Source of the DNA: Halichondria panicea
Taxonomy: Eukaryota; Porifera; Demospongiae; Suberitida; Halichondriidae
Assembly: GCF_963675165.1 (NCBI RefSeq)
Contig: NC_087377.1
Span: 4,836,042 to 4,900,041, forward strand
Length of the DNA stretch: 64,000 bases
Direction of reading: 5' to 3'
The notes under the pieces were generated by a model. The model made no database searches, had not been told where the DNA came from, and worked only from the letters and a program-made list of their open reading frames with translations. Position 1 is the stretch's first letter. Each line of letters starts with the position of its first letter. A program made the position numbers and the translations under genes. Below are positions 1 to 11,697 of the stretch, piece after piece.

Positions 1-147
1 TTTCGTGGGTAATTTTCGTGGGTGTTGGAGCTTGCACTGCAGCAGGAGGTAGATCCTAAAGGTAACAAGGTCGCTTCATTTGTGGGTAAAGTATTCGTGG
101 TCAGACCTCCAACCACGAAAACCACACGAAATTACACGCTGTACGGT
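1..147. mobile_element. Partial MITE of the ACCGTATAGC-terminus family
   Basis: The stretch has opposed copies of a TTTCGTGGG-type motif and ends in a diverged GCTGTACGGT. This matches the right terminus of the intact copy at 2759-2868. The left end lies outside the window. Confidence 0.5.
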
Positions 148-200
148 AGTAGACTCTGACCTCGTGAAAAACCCTCTTGAAATAGAGAAGCTTTGTTGAA

Positions 201-3200
201 ATGGCTACTGAACAAGACTCAGAGTGAGTGAACATGTAGACTATAATTACTATACTCATGGTAGCACCTTGTGATTGCATGGAGGGAGGCTCATTCCATT
301 AGTAAAGTCAGAGCAGGCCATTCGACTCGACTGTGGATATGTGCATGGTGTCACTGCATGTCACTGTATAAACTATATACTGACACATATCAAGTAATTC
401 TCTGTATGACTGACCCCCCAACCATCTATTTTGTATAGTGCTCAAAATAAGCTAGCCGTGGACTTATACGAGGCTGTAGATAATAATGACGTTCCCAAAG
501 TAAGGTCCCTGTTGGGACAGGGGGCAGACCCCAACCACCAGCTTTACTGGAGTAACGAGTGGAGATACAAGGCGCCTCCATTACACAGTGCTTGTTGTGG
601 CGGCTACCTTGAGATTGTGACGACACTTGTTACTCATGGAGCTCGTACTGATAAAGGTGGTGGGATTGACAACAAGACTCCTCTTCACTATGCATGCTGG
701 TTGGGTCATAAAGAGGTGGTGCAGTACCTGATCCAGGAGGTCGGATGCAGCACTGGTAAGTGTCTGTGTATTAATGCTCCATATTAATTTTAAATTAAAT
801 ACCGTATAATACGTAGGTCTATAGCAAAACAATTTGTTCACGAATTTGCTACGTTTGCGGTTTACATTAGTATAGTATTGTTTACGCTTTTACTATAATT
901 ATTTACAGTCAAAATTGTCGTGGCTTGGTTGAAGTACATAAACATTTTGTTCCTTCTGCTATAATTATGGTCGCCACAATAATATCTGTGTTAGTGCATG
1001 CTCTGTTCCATAACAGATGTGAGGGATAAGAATAACATGACTCTTCTTCACTTGGCTTGTGAGGGAGAAAGTAAAGACATGGTACAGTATCTGGTCGAGG
1101 AATTGAAGATGGATGTTGGTGAGATCATAGATAAAAGAGAGAGGGATTAGAAACAGAAGTCAATTAAAACGTTTATATCCCGTTGCTATATATGTTGTTG
1201 CCAAGTGCAATATGAAGCATATTGCACTGCTGAAAAGTCATATTGCACTGCTGAAAAGTCATATTGCACTGACCACAAAACGCCCCTCTGGCATAATTAA
1301 ATTAAATATTGTATCATGAGAAATAAGAAGTATCAAAGTAAGTCCAGCCATGCATGAATGTTCAGCACTGCTGGAGTTTCTTCTTTGCAACCATGCAGGT
1401 TTTAAAATCGTCCCAGGCTCATTTTGTGAAGATTCTGTGATCCTAGACCTAGTCCTCCACTTCTTGATGCACTGTCAATTCTGGCTTCATCATAGCACTA
1501 GAAGCGGCTCTTTTTGCAGTGGGCTTAAGCTGTTTTGCAGCAGTGTAGAGGCGAGCTTCTTTGGTTGTGATACCGAGGGGATAGTGCTAGTGGAGGGGGC
1601 TGTTCAAGCAGCAGTTACACTGAGTAGTATATGCTAGTGGGGTGTGGCTGTTTCTTCGCAGCAGTAAATGGGGTGGGGCTGTTTCTTTGCAGCAGTAGAG
1701 GGGTACGGGTGGGGCTGTTTTGCAGCACCAGAAGTGGGGTGGGCTGTTTTGCAGTGGTTTCAGCGTTGGAACTCCAACAATTTTGTGTCAAGCCATTCTT
1801 CTGTCATGCCAATCTTATACGCTGCATATACTGGCGTCTAGGAGAGAGAAGAGATGGAGCTGTGTCTAGAGTTGTCTTTGTCATCTTTTTGTGCAGTTTA
1901 TATTGTGTTACTAAGACAGTGTTATGTTGCTATGCCCTCGGGATATAAACTAGTTATTACACGTGCACTCGGGATGCATGGAATATATTGCACTCAGCCC
2001 TCGGGGCTTACGCCCTCGTGCTTCAGTGCAATATATTCCATACATCCCTTGTGCCCGTGTTATAACTATAACATACTTTTGTGCAGGGGGTGTGGCTTAA
2101 TTCAGAAACTATCCGTGATGCCAGCCAAACGCCAGGAAAACAAGTTTTTATGGCTGTTAATTAAATGAAATCCTATATTAATATACATGTATTTTTTTTA
2201 TAGCTAGTGTACTGGGTCTGCATGTATTGTATCAAGAGTACTCTTATCTACTCTTGATTATAATTATATGGAACTGCAAGTTAAGCTTTTTTTGAGTTTG
2301 TCTCTTTGGCGAATTTTTTAAACTATTAAAATAGGTGGCCTCGATTAAAACCGCATGCAGGGCACCGTGCACAGGGCAACGCGGATGGTTTTCGAGTTTT
2401 GACTTCTGTTGACAATTGATAGCTCTGTATTTGTTCCCATAGCCTCTCCTATTGTTTGTCTTTCCATTTGATTCTGTAAATCAGATTCTTCTGTGTAATA
2501 ATTATTGTGTGTAATGTACAGATGTGAGGGATGATAAGGGACAGTCACCACTGGACGAAGCTCTGGGAGGTTGGAGGGATGAGTGCGTGGATGTTGCCCT
2601 CTACCTGATGAGCCGTGGCTGTGGTGGTGATGAGGACAAAGCCAAGTTACTGTGTGCAGCATGTTCCCTTGGCAACCTGGGTGTGGTGCAGGAACTGGTC
2701 GAGCAACACAAAGTTGACCCCAAGAGTGAGTAAATGATTTAATGTTCCCTCTTTTAATACCGTATAGCCGGTAATTTTCGTGGGGTAAAAAATTCGTGTA
2801 TAGGTCAGCTTAATTGCCCACGAAAATAAAGAAAATATTAACCCTACGAAAATTACCCGCTATACGGTGTGTGTTCACTACAGTACTTCATGGTGTAACA
2901 CAACCATGTTATCAAGGGCGTATGAAGAGAAGAGGGCATGCAACTCACCATTAGTCCAACGAGCGAGCAAAAACTGCATTCAATCTATTTATAGCTATCT
3001 TCACATGTACTTTACAGGAATTTCTATTTTTAGATATTACTGTACTTTTCCAGTAAATTCCACAGCCCACTTACGGTTTTTGCTCGTAAGCTGTTGCTTG
3101 CCCTCATTCTCTTCTCTTCATACGCCGTACTTAGTATCGTTTGTTTTCGATTCTTCCCAGTTGATTAGATACAGTCCTAGATTGTGTATGTAGCTAACCA

Positions 3201-6200
3201 AGAGTTTAATAGAGGCGGGGGTGAACCTTTCCCCCCATAGAATAATGACATCATCACCATCAGACATAATTATGACATCATCTTATTATTAGTACAACAT
3301 CAGACGCTTACGCGTGCCCAAACCTTCTTCCCCTGATAACTATAATTATTGTGTTTGACTGTGTGTAATGTACAGATGTGAAGGATGATAAGGGACAGTC
3401 ACCACTGGACGTAGCTCTGGAGGAGTGGTATCATGAAGATAATGGTTGTATGAATGTTGCCCTCTACCTGATGAGCCGTGGTTGTGCATGTGGTGATGAG
3501 GACAAAGCCAAGTTACTGTGTGCAGCATGTTCCAATGGCAACCTGGGTGTGGTGAAGGAACTGGTCGAGCAACACAAAATTGACCCCAAGAGTGAGGGTG
3601 ATAATGTACTGTGCTTTTATAAATGGCCTCTTTTAGTATGTGTTCACTACTTGCTACTCAATGAAACCGCGGGTACCAAAGCTTTATTGTGATGAAGCTA
3701 CAAGCTACAGTACTATAGCAGACTATTACAGTTACAATTATTTTATACAGACATGCATGCAAAATGATAAATTATAGTGGGAAAAAATCAACTATGACAT
3801 GTGCTCCTGCAAAAATGGATATCGAAAGTTCAAAGTACATTATTATTAATGAAAATCCGCCAGTAGTATCCCTGCATGGTCCTTAATTTTATTGTAACTT
3901 TAATTGTGTGTCTAATTTTTTAATCAGTGCATGGTGTGTTATGTGCAGATGTGAGGGATGATGAGAACTGGACCCTTCTCCACAAGGCATGCTTCAGAGG
4001 ACACAAAGATGTGGTGCAGTACTTGGTAGAGAAGGCCAACTGTGATATCGGTGAGTACAACACAACCCCCATGCATGCAGTGTTATACTTTCGTTGTATA
4101 ATGTATTGTGCTTTTAAATGGCCTCTTTTAGTAGCCTCGTCCCCAGGCTTTACTTTTTCTTGTTCTTGTCTGTTCTCTCAATATAAATGAGCTAGAGATA
4201 ATGGGAGGCACTAAAGAAGGACATGATGGACGTGAAAGAAAAAATAAAGCCTGGTATGCGAAGTCGCGTAATCCACATACATTTTTATGAACGTGGCTCA
4301 ATTTCACCCTTCTTCCGCCACGCGACTTGGTGGAACACAATCCCATGCATGTTTGTGATCATGTACTGTGCTTTTTAATAGCATATGGTGTGTTATGTGC
4401 AGATGTGAGGGATTATGAGAACATGACCCCTCTCCACAATGCATGCCTCGGGGGACACAAAGATGTGGTGCAGTACTTGGTGGAGAAGGCCAACTGTGAT
4501 ATCGGTGAGTGCAACACAACCCCTGCATGCAGTGTTATACCTTTGTTGTATAATGTATTGTGCTTTTAAATGGTCTCTTTTAGTAGCCTCGTCCCCAGGC
4601 TTTACGTTTTCTTGTTCTTGTCTGTTCTCTCAATATAAATGAGCTAGAGATGATGGGAGGCACTAAAGAAGGACATGATGGACGTGAAACAAAAAAAATA
4701 AAGCCTGGTATGCGAAGTCGCGTGATCCACATAAATTTTTATGAACGTGGCGTTATGTAGACCACAATCGTGACATAGAGTATTCGCCCACGCATTAATT
4801 AAGACACTAAGAAAATCTACCGAAGTATATTAGGCCAGGAGCAGACTGAGAGACCAAGCTCAGTGCAGAACCAGCATGCCCAGCTCTGATAGCAAGTAGC
4901 TTGATGACTAAGCTATTAGTCTAGCAGATCTAGCTCAGCATGGCACAACAAAACTGAATATGAATATAGTAGAATCTAGCTAGATCTAGACAATAGTATA
5001 CTAGTAGGTATAGCTAGCAAGCTTGTATAACACATCAAACTGCTTGCCAATTCCAAATCTATGGTCATGCATGTCCACCAGTCCGGCACAAAGTTTATTA
5101 GTCATGGAGATTGAGGTGTGGGGGCAGTCCAATATCTCAACGTCTACCTGTCCAATTTCACCCTTCTACCGTCACGCGACTTCGCATACCAGGCACTCCT
5201 TTTTCTTACTCTATTCTTTCTTTATTCCTCCAATTAATACCGTATTGAACGAATGTGACAAAGAACAGAAAAAAGGAGAGCCTGGGAAGGAGGCTACTCT
5301 TTTAGTATGTTTTTTGCTTGGTGGAGAAGGCTATCTAAATGAGTACGTGTTACCATGCATGGATACTATTTGTTACCATGGATACTCAAGTAGTATCCAT
5401 GGTACTTAATATCGATTTGTTTGTTTGTCATTTCCAAGTATAATATAACTATTGCAGATGTGAGGGACCATTAAGTATAGCCTCTTTAGGTATAATTATA
5501 TAATTATGTGCTTGGTGGAACACAATCCCATGCATGTTTGTGATCATGTACAGTACTGTGCTTTTTAAGAGCGTATGGTGTGTTATGACTGTGCAGATGT
5601 GAGGGATTATGAGAACATGACCCCTCTCCACAAGGCATGCGTCATTGGACACAAAGATGTGTTGCAGTACTTGGTGGAGAAGGCCAACTGTGATATCAGT
5701 GAGTACAACACAACCACCATACAGTGTTATACCTTTGGTTCTACACCACTCTTGTTCAGGTGTAACTGACGTTAATGGCGAGACTCCTCTTGACATAGCT
5801 ACACAGAGGGGTCACACTGAAACTGCTGACTACCTCAAGTCTCTACCACACGAAAATGGACCATCACCAACAAAGAAACAAAAAGGTAACTATTTTTATC
5901 CCATGTACATCTTCTACTATTTACACGCCCACACCCACACACACAAACACACGCCCACACATACCCCGCTACATACACACATGCACACACATGCCCACAC
6001 AGGTGCCCAGCCAGTGACTCAGAGAGTGTGTCCTCAGAGAGTGTGTCCTAACTGTGAGGAGAGCTGTCACATCCGCTGCAAGAAATGTCCTGAATGTGAG
6101 CACGAGTTCCCTCCTTCCACTAAGAGCAGTGCCAAACCTGACCAGGATATTGTGAAAAACCCTTCAAGCCTACCCAGAAAAAGGTTAGTATACAGTACAC

Positions 6201-6747
6201 TATATGTGACAGGCTCTGGGAAAACCAGACTATTGGAGCAGACTAAAATATGTGTGATTAATGTACCAAATAATAGAGCAGAGCATTGCCTACACAATGA
6301 TATGCTTAGTGTTCACATACCTAGTTTCATACCCGAGTCATGCGCGTTGGAAACTCGAAGCCGTAAAATGTAGTATCGAGAAAAACGATTCTCAAAGATT
6401 GCTTAATTAGGAAAAATAAGGTAATAGCGAAACTTTGGACGAAGCGTTTCGATAGAAAGAGTTGGATTTAGAGCATCAGATTTTACAGAGAGGTAGTAGA
6501 AGGACTGTAGATACTTATACATCAATAACATTTTATTTGAGATTTTATACTGTAGGCATAAATTTAGCTGTAGCTCAATACTAAATTCTGCTCCAATAGT
6601 CTGGTTTTCCCAGAGCCTGTCACATATTAGTACGAGTAACAGTAAAAAGAAGTAATTATGCCAAGCGAGATATACGGTAGACTAAGTGTGTTTGTGTGTC
6701 TGTGTGTCTGTGTGTGTAGACTGCTACAGCTGCTCAACGATCAATGA
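201..6747 (+). CDS. Ankyrin-repeat protein with C-terminal Cys-rich zinc-ribbon-like domain (multi-exon)
   Basis: Exons read as 201-223, 439-755, 1017-1118, 2522-2725, 3376-3591, 3949-4050, 4403-4504, 5597-5698, 5760-5885, 6003-6183 and 6720-6747. They total 1503 nt, an open frame of 500 codons plus TGA, with GT/AG at every junction. The start is supported because MATEQDS joins in phase to the next exon and the duplicate at 12068 keeps the same ATG. The body is ankyrin repeats (TPLHxAC, GHKEVVQYL signatures). Three exons are exactly 102 nt, one 34-residue repeat each, and the ankyrin exons join in phase 1. The last ankyrin (GETPLDIATQRGH) is followed by a basic linker and a Cys cluster with CPNC, CKKC and CPEC spacing, resembling the UPF0547-type zinc ribbon (family link is inference). 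Ankyrin arrays are protein-binding scaffolds and no catalytic motif is seen. Partner and cellular location cannot be told from sequence. Confidence 0.85.
1205..1272. repeat. Short tandem repeat, 22-bp unit x ~3
   Basis: ATATTGCACTGCTGAAAAGTC-like units repeat about three times in ankyrin-gene intron 3. The same ATATTGCAC word recurs in the hairpin at 1962-2060. Confidence 0.7.
1500..1770. repeat. Degenerate G-rich minisatellite
   Basis: A GGGGCTGTTTTGCAGCAGTAGA-like unit of roughly 35-50 bp recurs imperfectly about five times inside the same intron. Short ORFs here are repeat artefacts. Confidence 0.6.
1962..2060. repeat. Hairpin inverted repeat
   Basis: GATGCATGGAATATATTGCA and its complement face each other around a CCTCGGGGCTTACG core, giving a near-perfect ~100-nt palindrome in intron 3 of the ankyrin gene. 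Confidence 0.7.
2759..2868. mobile_element. Intact 110-bp MITE, ACCGTATAGC termini
   Basis: The element begins ACCGTATAGCCGGTAATTTT and ends with the inverted complement, GCTATACGGT. The arms of about 25 bp contain the TTTTCGTGGG word. Diverged relatives are at 1-147, 15236-15342, 26640-26730 and near 62323. Confidence 0.8.
2913..3130. mobile_element. MITE of the CAAGGGCGTAT family
   Basis: The left arm CAAGGGCGTATGAAGAGAAG is matched by an inverted arm ending near TTCATACGCC. The better-preserved relative is at 38317-38513, and a solo end is near 26605-26635. Confidence 0.65.
3927..5710 (+). repeat. Tandemly duplicated ankyrin exon-intron unit
   Basis: Three near-identical blocks each carry one 102-nt ankyrin exon with its flanking intron (3949-4050, 4403-4504, 5597-5698). 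Intron segments are copied too: 4128-4330 matches 4584-4760, and 4328-4390 matches 5512-5578. The high intron identity indicates recent growth of the ankyrin array by whole-unit duplication. The 4128 and 4584 blocks also begin TAGCCTCG like other elements in the window. Confidence 0.75.
5458..5475 (+). pseudogene. Relic start of an ankyrin exon
   Basis: After an acceptor (ATTGCAG) the text begins exactly like the other ankyrin exons (GATGTGAGGGA) but hits an in-frame TAA at once and loses similarity. It appears to be a truncated exon copy skipped in the gene model. Confidence 0.6.
5934..6002. repeat. (CA)n microsatellite at a splice acceptor
   Basis: An imperfect CA/CAC run leads directly into the CACACAG acceptor of the zinc-ribbon exon of the ankyrin gene. 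Confidence 0.8.
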
Positions 6748-7611
6748 ACTGTAAGTATAAGAGTTTTATATTATAGGCTTCTAGTATTGGATTTTAATTC
6801 GTGGATTTACTTACTTGGAATGCCATTGCAGCCTTTTCAGAAGAGCACGTAGCCAAACTTGTTACCGAGTGTTGCTACTCTACTTAGTAGTTATAGCTCT
6901 GCACTAGAACGCTAGCGTTGGTAGCTGCAAGAGTGAGAAGAGAGCTGCAAGGCTCGGCTGATGCAGCCATCCATTTTAGACTTGGACTTTAGGGTTTTTC
7001 AGTAACAATAATAATGGTCGATCATTATACCCACTCGTTGAGCTTCTCTGTGATTCTGCATGCTGTTTATCATGATAATTAATGTGTGTATAAAAGCTAC
7101 CAGTAGCTTTACGTTATGTAGCTTTCGGCATCTCCACCGAGGTATCAGCACCAGCACCAGCACCAGCGGTGCTTTCATTAGTGTGTGGTATAGTTCATCA
7201 TAATTATTCCACACATCAAATAACTCCCCCCCCCCCACACACACACACACACACACACACATGCACACAGGTTGACCAACTCTAGAATCTGTTAGGATTT
7301 GACATTGTCGTACTAGTGCACAGAGATTCAAGCAAATCACACAACTCCTTATCGTTTCCCTTCACCTATTACACCGTTAGAGTCGTCTAGGCAACCAATG
7401 AACTCTGACCCCAACATTGACTCACTAGAACTTTGCAAAAGCATAATCAATTATTCTGTTTTCAGTTGGAGTTTTGTGTTTGGCCTAATATTCCATGTGA
7501 ATTAGTTCAGTCCTCCTGGTAAGGGATCACTTCGGTTGCAGTATCTTATAGAATATTATAATTGAGGTATTGGTTTGATGATCCTTACCCACTGGCCATG
7601 TGGTACATGCA
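6748..7611. other. Spacer between ankyrin and sulfotransferase genes
   Basis: No gene is seen on either strand. The spacer carries a poly-C/(CA)n tract at about 7226-7262. Much of it is repeated at 14074-14882 and in part at 19655-19760, so it belongs to the duplicated segment. Confidence 0.6.
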
Positions 7612-10600
7612 ATGAGGGTCAACAAAGTACTTACACTAGTGCTACTCGTACTTGTGAGCACAGCGCTGCTGTTACTAACCGTCTACCTCAACAACACAAG
7701 TCTCTCCTGTCATAAAGAGCTACCACGAGTACAGCATCCTGTACAGAAAGGTGTGTGGATCTACCAGCCATTCCAGTATATTCTTCACCTACTAGTACAG
7801 TAGACTCGCAAGCCGTCACTGTTGCAGGCGAACAGTAGACTGGTCAAACTCCGTGTAGAGACTCGTGTAAGGTTTGCCACGATATTTGTGGCAACTAACC
7901 GCATGCGGTTACCGCAAGATCGTTGATAGTGACGTACCACTAGAAAACTCTACGTAGCACAGCAGTATAGTGACGTCACGAAAACCGCATCCACTTAGAA
8001 TCTTATCTGATATGCTGACTGTGCAACACGAGTCTCTACACGGAGTTTGACCAGTCTACTGTTCGCCTGCAACAATGACGGCTTGCGAGTCTACTAGTAC
8101 AGTATCAATCATCTCTATAAAATAATGTCTTATTTATTTTCCTCGTACAGTTATCGGTGGTCAGCTATCCAGCGCTGAACAGAATATTGACCAGCAACTA
8201 CTAACACTCAGTCTAGAACCAGACATTGAGCTCAGGGGAAAGGTGATTTAATGAAATAATTAAACGATGCATTAATATTTCAGAAGCTATCTTTGATTGG
8301 CAATAACTTGAGTTGAGATTGTCAATTACAATTCTAAAGAATGCATTTTGTAGCTCTTTGAAAGACCTATCAAAATTAATGGTGTGTTTAGATTAGCGAT
8401 TGCAAGGTAATAATTATTGTGGTGGTGTGGTTGTCAGGCGTGTTATATAATTATAGTCCTCTCTAATAGCTACAGAATGCACTATTTACTTATTACAAGC
8501 TTTTGACTCAATATTAATATCTCCCATTGTTGAGCATCTTATAAACATGCTCCCCCACACACAGTTTCAACACACACGTATAGAGAAGCTATGTCAGAAT
8601 AATTTCTTCACAAGGGAACAGAAGTTTCCCACGGATGAGGACCGCCTCACTGACTTCCATTCCCATCTCTTGTTTGATGACGAGAAAAAAATCATCTTTT
8701 GTTTCGTGCCTAAAGTGAGTGTGTGTGTGGAGGGAGTGCTTTAGTAGCTATCTTAATTATTGTGATGGTCGATAACTTGAGTTAGGAATATCTAAAATTA
8801 TGGTTGAATAGTATTATAGACTATTTTAGTAGTATGTAGTTGAACATTATATCTAAACAGCCGTAGCTTGAGTATCATTCATCCAATATCAAAATTGTTG
8901 TGATTTTCTGAAAGCTTAGAAAGACATCTTTCAAATGATGTGTTTTAATCAAAAATTTAGTCAGGGCCATAATATCATTTTTCGCCCTTGGACCATGGGC
9001 TATTATTATCCATGGTATGGGAAAATTGACGAATACTTTTATCACTTAAATATGAACTTTGATGACACCATTTAAAAGGTCTCTTTCTAAGCTTTCAGAA
9101 AATCCGAAAATCGTCGAAATTGGATCCAGTTATGGCAGCTGAAGGAGTCCCCACACCATTGAAAGGGTGGGAGATGGTTGAACATCTTTCAACAACCATA
9201 ATTTTAGTACCATTGATCCAATGTCAGCAATTTCCCCTGGCCCTCTCCCCTAGGTCGGTTGCACGAACATGAAGCGTCTCATGCTGTACATGAGTGACAG
9301 TCTACCAATGTACACTCTGGACTGGCCCTGGGTGGACTACAACAAGTATGCTATCATAGGCTATAATTATATTAGCTGCATTGGAAGATGTAATTACATG
9401 TACAACATGCAGGTACATGTATCTGCCTAAAATGTTCCCAAGTTCTGACTATTTTTAATATTCAATTTCCTGACAAATTCGCTTTTGATAGCCTAACGTT
9501 GCGACTCTAGATGGTTATTTATGTCCAGAGGTGGTTAACACCAACCACCACCACCGACCAGTGTGGGCACATCCCTGTACATGTACTTGAACACCTATTA
9601 CACTCCACACCCCACACACACCCCTCCCCCTCCCCCTCCACACACACACACACACAGGTTCATTGTACCTGCCATGAGTAGGGTATCATTTCTCAATCGT
9701 ACGCTAACTCACAACCAAAAAATGTCACGTATTTCAGAATACTACAAGTTCATGATGATAAGGGACCCCCTGGAGAGATTGGTGTCGGCTTATAGAGACA
9801 AAATGGCCGCCCCGCTAATGGCAGGTTATGAGAAGCTGTTCCCAGATAAAGTAAAGGTGGCTATTTTAGAAAGGTATGGATTGACTAATATACTGTGTGC
9901 ATGTGATACTTGTACTGTATAATTATTGTGTACAGTGCATCGAGTAGAATTCCAAAAATGTGTGAGCAGTTGTACTTAAATGTAAATATCAGTCTTATGA
10001 TTGGAACATTTCTAAGAAAATCATTGTGTAGGCGAATGAATAAGCTACAACATATCCAAAAGTTTTTCCATGGCAACATAAGGTGGCGGATTTGTGGTGA
10101 TTAATAAAACATTAAACAATTGGGTAGTCGGTTAGAGAAAGAAAAGGCCAACGGTTTCCGGCTAAGGTTTGGAACTTTGTCACAACATCTATAGATAGTT
10201 TGGCTATCTTATGAAAGGTTCGTTGTTGCTTAATATCTACACATCCTCCGCAGTGCTCAAAATTGCTAGTTTTTAGTGCTGTTTCGGTTAGGGAGAGATT
10301 TGAAGAAGATCTTACGGCTAAGGTCCAAAAATTACACAGAGTAAGTAATATTGTCTAACTTTTGATAAGAAAAATTTTTCCAGAAATACTTAAGTTCCGG
10401 AGATAATTGATGTTACGTACAATCACCCCCATTATCACCTAAAATTATTTCCCACTACAACAACTTTTGGGGAAATATTTTTGAATCATGTTGTAGCTTA
10501 TTCTCTTACCTATACAATGGTATCAGCACCATTTCTTAGAAATGTTCCAACCTTGAGATACCGTATTACTAGAACGTTTTGCGAGCATCAAACATTTGCG

Positions 10601-11350
10601 AATTTTGCGAGGGTTGATCAATTCGCAACAATAAAAATCCGCAAAACCTAAATTATTACTAGTAAATACACACGATCCTTGCTAGAACGCAATAGTTAGA
10701 TCGCAAAGGGTCATCTTTTTTGCTGATTTGGCTCATTCGCAAAGGTTTTTCGCCCGCAAAATATTCTAGTAATACGGTACGTTAAGTACAACTACTCACC
10801 CTATTGTGGTATTCTACTCTCTAGACTGGATGCACTGTAGTTGATTACAAAATTGTGTTGTCTCTGTACACACACACACACACCCACTCATAGGTACCGC
10901 CCTAACGAGCTCCGAGTGTGGAAGCGTGTCATTACAGTACGTGACTACAACATATCCGTATCTTTCCCTGAGTTCTGTCGCTATATAACTGAAACCAAAT
11001 CTTCTGAAATGAACGAACATTTCGTACCCTCGATGGATATTTGTCATCCTTGTCTAATGAAATATAATTTTTATGGACATTTCAGAAATTATTCTCACGA
11101 TTCCGCTCAACTTATAAAGAAATTTAAGGCCGACCCGAAGTTTTATCGTGATGAATCGCTACACCAACCTCACGAGAGGACCCGCCAGAAACTGTTACAA
11201 TATTACCGGCAGCTCACTATTAGAGAGAAGTTGAAGCTACTCGGCCGACTGTATGATGAGCTATTATTTTATTACACCCTCTATCCTAGTGAGAGGAACT
11301 CACACCAACTAATACTAGGCTCTGACTGGACTCCCCCAATAATAATATAG
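7612..11350 (+). CDS. Golgi carbohydrate sulfotransferase (Sulfotransfer_2 / CHST8-14-like)
   Basis: The protein should transfer sulfate from PAPS to a glycan, as chondroitin/dermatan or GalNAc 4-O-sulfotransferases do. Exons are 7612-7750, 8151-8242, 8565-8714, 9254-9345, 9658-9873 and 10894-11350. They total 1146 nt and 381 residues, normal for the family, with all junctions in phase and GT/AG. The start ATG is followed by a short basic stretch and a hydrophobic segment at residues ~7-26, a type II signal anchor. The 5'-phosphosulfate motif FVPKVGCTN (residues ~124-132) is split by an intron between K and V. The 3'-phosphate motif RDPLERLVSAY lies at residues 193-203. The C-terminal part keeps the family's CHPC...YNFYGHF element. 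The exact acceptor sugar cannot be assigned. A MULE-type MITE sits in intron 1 and a 909-bp element in intron 5. Confidence 0.93.
7801..8093. mobile_element. 293-bp MULE-like MITE with 9-bp target duplication
   Basis: Long terminal inverted repeats of about 65 bp start TAGACTCGCAAGCCGTCA and end with the complement. The element is flanked by an exact 9-bp duplication, CTAGTACAG, at 7792-7800 and 8094-8102. The 9-bp duplication and long arms are typical of Mutator-like elements. It has no coding capacity and lies in intron 1 of the sulfotransferase gene. Confidence 0.88.
9931..10839. mobile_element. 909-bp inverted-repeat element in sulfotransferase intron 5
   Basis: The left end TACAGTGCATCGAGTAGAAT is matched by an inverted right end, ATTCTACTCTCTAGACTGGA...GCACTGTA. 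Internal arms (AATAAGCTACAACAT and complement) continue the symmetry. A MITE is nested at 10560-10778. Relatives are at 61091-61365 and as a fragment at 62025-62320. Confidence 0.75.
10560..10778. mobile_element. MITE with ACCGTATTACTAGAA termini, nested
   Basis: A 15-bp TIR (ACCGTATTACTAGAA and complement, one mismatch) encloses ~219 bp rich in TTTGCGA/TCGCAAA words. A flanking TA on each side suggests a Tc1/mariner-type insertion. Confidence 0.75.
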
Positions 11351-11460
11351 TAGCTGCATGTGCATATCTTATTGTTGGTATTCATGTTCATTTTTCATTA
11401 AAATTCATGAACCTTTAGAGGGGGCGGTTTAGACTATAATTATGGGTGCATGGGCAGTAC

Positions 11461-11697
11461 TAGCCTCGATTGAGACCAGCCATTTGTTATCTGAAAGAAA
11501 CGCCTAGCTGGTCAAGTTCCAATGTGCAACTTGTCTAATTGGACCAGGAATTTCTTGGACTGATAATTGCCCGCACAAGGTGTATTTACTCCTGAATATC
11601 ATTATGATGCTGTAAAACGCTGACTCAGCTAGACGAGTTGTACATTGGAACTTGACCAGGTGTTCTTTCAGATAACGAACGGCTGGTCTCGAGGCTA
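11461..11697. mobile_element. TAGCCTCG-family palindromic MITE
   Basis: The left arm TAGCCTCGATTGAGACCAGC is matched by GGCTGGTCTCGAGGCTA at the right end. The arms extend to about 80 bp with the TGGTCAAGTTCCAATGT word. It shares its terminal octamer with 25193-26063 and 16271-16796. Confidence 0.75.

Noticed and set aside
1350-2168. Several 95-105-residue ORFs
   Set aside because: They lie in the G-rich minisatellite and hairpin of ankyrin intron 3; the repeats explain the open frames.
5890-6373. Continuous 242-residue reading 5645-6373 as one exon
   Set aside because: It runs through a (CA)n intron and shifts frame relative to the ankyrin repeats; clear GT/AG sites and the duplicate at 13.7 kb support splicing instead.
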